Notes under the pieces: generated by a model
What the model saw: the letters and a program-made list of their open reading frames with translations, nothing else
Database searches by the model: none
What the model was told of the DNA's origin: nothing
Assembly (NCBI RefSeq): GCF_014218335.1
Contig: NZ_AP023367.1
Location: 2,481,501-2,545,500, forward strand
Direction of reading: 5' to 3'
Length of the DNA stretch: 64,000 nucleotides
From: Anaerocolumna cellulosilytica
GTDB lineage: Bacteria; Bacillota; Clostridia; Lachnospirales; Lachnospiraceae
Program-made: the position numbers and the translations under genes
In this document: positions 61,601 to 64,000 of the stretch, piece after piece
Layout of the letters: each line of letters starts with the position of its first letter
Numbering within the stretch: position 1 is the stretch's first letter

Positions 61601-62358
61601 AAATTGTAAAAGCAGCTAAGCAGGAAGGAAAGACAATAACTCTGACTATTCTTGAAAAGGGCAGAACGGTTTATTCCTGGAAATTAAATGGAACCAACTT
61701 AAAAACCTCCAAGGAAAAAATCACAGACATAAATGTTGCACTTAAGCTGATTTCCTTAGAAAAAGCAACCACAATTCATCCTACAATAAAGCCTTACATT
61801 ACAGGAGATACAAGTAAAAACGGACTGAGTGTAAACTTCTTACACAATGGAATCCTTCCTAGTACTGCGGAAGTTACAATGTATGTAGGAAATCAAGAGA
61901 ATTATAAGCCAGGGAAAAAAGTCTATATCTATTATTTTAATGAAAAAGCCAAGTATGGAACAAAACGGAAAAATCTATCCCGTTTAGATGAGAGTAGTAA
62001 AGTAGAGGCAGTAGTCGATAAAAATGGTTATATAACGTTTAATATCAGTCATTGTTCAGCCTATGTTATTTTACCGGAGAAACCGGATAAAGCAATTGTG
62101 GCTTCCCTCATAGAACAGGTACAGGTTCCGGCTACTAAAACCCTTAGTATAGATAAAGCCGTATATATGGGAGTAAAACTTCCCATGGATATAAAACTTC
62201 CGGAAATAACTTATATATCGGGTAATCCTATGACAGCAGTCGTTAATAAAAAAGGATTAATAACTCCTAAAAAAGCTGGTGAAGTAACCATTACCACAAG
62301 AATCACAATAAACGGAACTACAAAATCCTATAAGACGAAACTTATGATAAAAAAGTAA
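55645..62358 (+). CDS. giant secreted multidomain protein with PHP (CehA-like) metallohydrolase domain
   Basis: 2237 residues. Order: signal peptide (1-33); jelly-roll-like domain (about 40-215) and a related one (about 530-705); OB-fold modules (about 325-520; another pair about 1595-1795); two chitobiase-type beta domains (about 715-870); a PHP domain (about 873-1205) with metal ligands in FGQLHSHTDYSDG, LAVTDHSNSFD, FNHPGTTFGDF and NNQDNHKGYW; a CARDB-like domain; a ThuA/GATase-like domain (about 1325-1590; LVLCGLADYQD); a Ser/Asn linker; a beta-rich region and a terminal BIG2-like domain. No LPxTG or SLH anchor is seen. PHP plus OB modules suggest an extracellular phosphoesterase, perhaps nuclease-like; this is inference. 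Confidence 0.85.
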   Translation: MHVKTSKRVSLLLVTVMLVTSLISPFHQSVTQAESGTKEKIAVLTFAPAANTEDGVLAIPDTMPYHKEELGSTIDTNAAYAKSTNTLLRATNWELGDYWSFGFRTTGYDNFSIQYNQRSSGTGPRDFKLQYSLNNNAWIDVGGGAYAVTDSNSAVYSFDLPLGLSGDQLYLRMVTTSDISCRAGTGNFSQTEKIQAGGVNNIGNITLSGIRLEGYEPVTVEPVTANYESNSVVDKDAFIELYSPSVVTGGAIVTGGAIRYAVNSGSFRNYTEPFTLSEYGADKSNTDFTIETYAELNGIKSIYSTYYYYTNEKELPGTVMDPIPRELADSLGAFTIDTVYGLTKNTSVTVVGQVAFRYGNVYNGANSINTVVLQDVIEGEIIGLQVYDTGNVYTVGDIVTVTGIVGDYNNVRQLSGITEVKVVAKAEPFKPQVKTIAELKAGGDTYLSEYILIKDAVIGVYNSSGNTTITDSTGSVDLFKGALLPEGIKEGDTISLHAAWSKYNSTYQLRNGAATDYVAKVKDGYLLDTSLNLKAASFAGTSELPGVVVYGDKYTANDYLNTSVNLIHSSGEKPQLTTTSGGVTSYFLGTKGSRAGSYYQIELSSIYYGNLQFSYSMKGSSTGPKNFNVLYSTDGNTWIQANTASFSITGANKWESFTVTLPSGVNHKESLYIRLQVADDISINNGAIGSSGTNYLSEVTVMGNPVVSDSIVGYPVIRPGDEQIRQGEELTLSSGTEGAELYYSFDGTNYSKYDNINKPILTELPVTVTVYGKKEGLKDSLSIIKTYTQAQTASVKADPNGGARPLGTKVTLTTATEGAEISYSLDGGSNWLTYNKDNKISLDKFPTVILAKAQKTGYKDSENSTFSYTQRLNEDYNLYFGQLHSHTDYSDGAGTCDQAFKYAKNTAEQIDFLAVTDHSNSFDNAAAATISDGSMSTEWVEGHRLAENYTDDTFVGIYGYEMTWSNGLGHINTFNTPGFQSRTQPQYSTYSTALGNYYAALKTETGSISQFNHPGTTFGDFSDFAHYDKEIDELITLIEVGNGEGAIGSSGYFPSYEYYTRALDKGWHVAPTNNQDNHKGYWGDSNTARTVVLADSLTQENLYDAMRNMRVYASEDNDLEIQYTLNGEIMGTILDTVPDLVNIKVIMNDPTDAAIGKVEVIVNGGLSIAQETVATNQGTVEFKLPANYSYYYIRITQPDKNIAVTAPVWIKEVEAVGISSMNTTAVLPVKGESLPINIDIFNNETEDFIIDSIEYTVNNQVIHSVDLEKAGLTRLEAYKTGAYSFSYIYPEAGTITIHVILKGSLAGIPKVYQSVLKLTFVDLNMVTNVVVDGTHYNDYVTGYYGGNMGNFSEMAASENIKVNIVKDKFTKEILSNCDLLIVSAPAKKSGTANAGAYETAHFEQEFIELVTEYVNNGGTLVLCGLADYQDTSDGQSSTEINKILTSIGATTRLNSDEAVDDSNNGGQNYRLYLTDFNSNSAYIGGIEAGQLYSAYSGCTVLLDETAVLQGRAEYLVKGHPTTYSIDSKTFGEGYTAVNKGETVSLARETLINGSNVFVAGTVFMSDFEVKVELDNIWDLPYANKTILLNVLKTIKKEISVSDISEVRKGIKGEIYSAEGIVTAGTVSGNAFFDTIYIEDETGGINIFPINEGLIEIGQKVKVTGYLDEYLGDLELRVITAEVTDTTKNLIEPLTVTAKEAMEYGKNGGRLVKIQGKVTNVIHKNNIVETIFIKDNSGVTARIFVDGYIKYSKEGGQTLETIAKTGNELSAVGLVSFDTEGERLRVRDRSEITLIKDNNTKPGSETSGDSDNNSNDNSNTSVSVERDFKNNVQILTTITKTIDSMGNTVITKVITKSDLTSGSTKEIRYEIETMNEKAGTKVLAVRVYDSKMVLTKAEAYVALGSLTVKKDEARIIKAVVPEAALTTALLNATRDVPLEITLKLPVKETMKRIKEQAVNEIDIQLNLPELILNSDRANIRVINLQKEIVKAAKQEGKTITLTILEKGRTVYSWKLNGTNLKTSKEKITDINVALKLISLEKATTIHPTIKPYITGDTSKNGLSVNFLHNGILPSTAEVTMYVGNQENYKPGKKVYIYYFNEKAKYGTKRKNLSRLDESSKVEAVVDKNGYITFNISHCSAYVILPEKPDKAIVASLIEQVQVPATKTLSIDKAVYMGVKLPMDIKLPEITYISGNPMTAVVNKKGLITPKKAGEVTITTRITINGTTKSYKTKLMIKK

Positions 62359-62434
62359 AAGGAAGCTTTGTAAAACAAATAGAGGTTCTGGCTGCTTAGG
62401 GTGTGTTAGATGCATCATAACTACAAATAACAGT

Positions 62435-62480
62435 GGACTGTTAATCTTTTATGTCAGACGTTACATAGGATTAACAGTCC
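62435..62480 (+). terminator. stem-loop after the giant gene
   Basis: GGACTGTTAATC (62435-62446) is exactly complementary to 62469-62480, with a 22-base loop. There is no strong T-tract, so it may be a rho-independent terminator of low efficiency or a message-stabilising stem. Confidence 0.6.
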
Positions 62481-62582
62481 TACTGTATTAAAAACTTTAG
62501 CCGATTGCAAAACTATTATCTTATGTGACGGATTTGGGTGGAATTACTATATTTAAGCATTTCATTTGAGGAGGAATACAGC

Positions 62583-63797
62583 ATGAGTAGTACAAAAAAA
62601 TACGGTAAATCCCCTAAATTGGATTTACATGTTCAGAATTTTCGAAAGAAAGACCAGACGATAAAAGGTATAACATTAGCAGTAGCATGTATTATAATAA
62701 TTGCTGCCGGATTCATAATACCGAATGAGGCAATGCAGAATGGTGAAAAAGGTGTTGTTTATTATAAAGGAAAAGTAATGCAGGTACAGGAAGATACTAC
62801 GGTTGTGGATGAAGCGACAGAAGGCGTTAGAAGAGGTAGCCAGAAACTATTGATAAAAATTACAGAAGGACCTGATAAGGGTAAAATTATAGCCTTGGAT
62901 AATTATTTAAGTGCACTATACAATATCTATGCAAAGGAAGGGACGAAACTCGTTCTACGTGCTACGATGTACGAAGAAGGTACCAATTATTCCATATATA
63001 ATTATGACAGGACAACGGTTTTATATGGGTTTGTGGTCCTGTTTATTTTAGTTTTATGCGTAATTGGCGGTAAAAAAGGACTGATGGCTTTATTGGGACT
63101 TTTATTTACATTACTGGCAGTAATAAGGATTCTGTTACCTTTATTAATAAAAGGGCACCCGGCTGTACCAATTACCCTTTTATTAATTATAGTAACAACC
63201 ATTATTTCTTTTATTCTTTTAGACGGTATTAACAAAAAGACAATAGCTGCAGCAGCAGGAACGATAGCTGGTGTAGTCGTATCAGGTGGTTTTGCTTATG
63301 TGGCAGGAATGATTGGTCACATCTCCGGTTTTCAGATGGAGGAAGCAGAATCTCTGCTCTTAATTGCCGGAACAGAAGGGATAAAAATCAAAAACCTGTT
63401 GGTATGCGGAGTACTGATAGCATCCCTTGGGGCGGTTATGGATGTGGCTATGAGTATAGCTTCTTCCATTCATGAACTGCAGGAAGTGAATCATACGCTG
63501 AGTAGGGCAGAGCTATTTCATTCCGGTATGAACATTGGAAAAGATGCAATGGGTACAATGGCAAATACTTTAATATTAGCTTTTACCGGTTCTTCGCTTA
63601 ACCTGTTACTAATGATTTATTCTTATGGAATTCCTTACTCACAATTAATAAATACTGATATTATTGCCATTGAAATCATAAAGGGAATCGCCGGAAGCAT
63701 TGGTATTGTACTTACAGTTCCTTTTGTAGCTTTTGTCAGTTCAAGAATTGAAGGTTATAGTATACAGCATCATAATAAAATAGAAGCCGCTTCTTAA
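62583..63797 (+). CDS. YibE/F-family membrane protein
   Basis: 404 residues. A basic N terminus and one helix (about 27-46) are followed by an extracellular beta-rich domain (YKGKVMQVQEDTTVV to SIYNYDRTTVLYG), then seven to eight helices with the YibE/F core: GLMALLGLLFTLLAVIRILL, TIISFILLDGINKKTIAA, GVLIASLGAVMDVAMSIASS and GMNIGKDAMGTMANTLILAF. The AMDVAMS and DAMGTM motifs are family hallmarks. YibE/F proteins are multi-pass transport-type proteins of unknown substrate. GAGGAGG sets the ATG at 62583. Confidence 0.87.
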   Translation: MSSTKKYGKSPKLDLHVQNFRKKDQTIKGITLAVACIIIIAAGFIIPNEAMQNGEKGVVYYKGKVMQVQEDTTVVDEATEGVRRGSQKLLIKITEGPDKGKIIALDNYLSALYNIYAKEGTKLVLRATMYEEGTNYSIYNYDRTTVLYGFVVLFILVLCVIGGKKGLMALLGLLFTLLAVIRILLPLLIKGHPAVPITLLLIIVTTIISFILLDGINKKTIAAAAGTIAGVVVSGGFAYVAGMIGHISGFQMEEAESLLLIAGTEGIKIKNLLVCGVLIASLGAVMDVAMSIASSIHELQEVNHTLSRAELFHSGMNIGKDAMGTMANTLILAFTGSSLNLLLMIYSYGIPYSQLINTDIIAIEIIKGIAGSIGIVLTVPFVAFVSSRIEGYSIQHHNKIEAAS

Positions 63798-63812
63798 TTC
63801 AGGCAATACCTT

Positions 63813-64000
63813 CTAAGAAGGAAATTTAAGCATTGCGTATTTTGATATATCTTCCGGACCTCTTACAACCGTTCGGACTACATGAAGGGCACCTGCTTCA
63901 TCGGCTTTGATTCTCCAATCCACCATAAGAATTTTGCCATCCAATATTTCAATACCTGTTAAGCCTTTTGAATGGATACAGCATCCGGTATTAAAATAGG
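63813..64000 (-). CDS. metallophosphoesterase-family protein, C-terminal end only
   Basis: The minus strand encodes at least 62 residues ending in a TAG at 63815-63813: YFNTGCCIHSKGLTGIEILD, then GKILMVDWRIK and VVRGPEDISKYAMLKFPS. The YFNTGCCIH...GIEI pattern resembles the end of calcineurin-like metallophosphoesterases, where a late His binds metal. The start lies beyond the window. It converges on the YibE/F gene with only 15 bases between the stops. Confidence 0.65.
   Translation of the reverse strand, partial: YFNTGCCIHSKGLTGIEILDGKILMVDWRIKADEAGALHVVRTVVRGPEDISKYAMLKFPS

Overview
The window is AT-rich DNA from a low-GC Gram-positive anaerobe. Strong AGGAGG-type ribosome sites, Lachnospiraceae-style membrane and chemotaxis proteins, anaerobic pyrimidine catabolism and an Sfp-type transferase point to a Clostridia/Lachnospiraceae chromosome; this placement is an inference. 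No rRNA, tRNA or CRISPR array was seen.

1-18 kb is an accessory zone of mostly single, same-strand genes: a nucleotidyltransferase, three APH/choline-kinase-fold kinases, acetyltransferases, two methyltransferases, an isochorismatase-type hydrolase, flavin-binding proteins, small DUF proteins and a Y-family polymerase with its YolD-like partner. Broken genes lie among them: three acetyltransferase relics, a sugar-isomerase relic and a frameshifted YcxB-like gene.

18-24 kb holds a 43-codon gene with its own promoter and terminator, a Cys-rich small protein next to RtcB RNA ligase, a BtrH_N-like protein, a YukJ-like protein, a NUDIX hydrolase and an Sfp-type phosphopantetheinyl transferase.

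24-36.5 kb is the best-defined system, a complete reductive pyrimidine-degradation locus. An SsuABC/NMT1-type transporter is followed by dihydropyrimidinase, a PreA-type dihydropyrimidine dehydrogenase fused to a short Fe-S domain, a PucR regulator, a class-III aminotransferase, an iron alcohol dehydrogenase, an unknown 133-residue protein and a beta-ureidopropionase-type amidase. The inferred route is uracil to dihydrouracil, N-carbamoyl-beta-alanine, beta-alanine, malonate semialdehyde and 3-hydroxypropionate. The transporter's binding protein has its two parts in the reverse of the normal order: a natural circular permutation. The operon is preceded by twin operator-like palindromes, a promoter and a terminator hairpin that may be an attenuator.

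36.5-47 kb carries a membrane diguanylate cyclase with a basic insertion, a chemoreceptor, a secreted beta-helix protein, a four-helix-bundle protein, an AraC regulator and an IS3-family element whose transposase needs a -1 frameshift.

47-55 kb has an ArsC/Spx-like protein, a sirtuin, a BlaI/BlaR1-like pair with a TraX-like gene and two operators, a molybdopterin cluster (moaC, moaA, MOSC, moaB) and a LarE-type sulfur transferase. The larE gene has a long 5' leader that can fold into a pseudoknot, a possible riboswitch.

55.6-64 kb is dominated by a 2237-residue secreted multidomain protein with a PHP metallohydrolase domain, followed by a YibE/F membrane protein and the end of a metallophosphoesterase gene.
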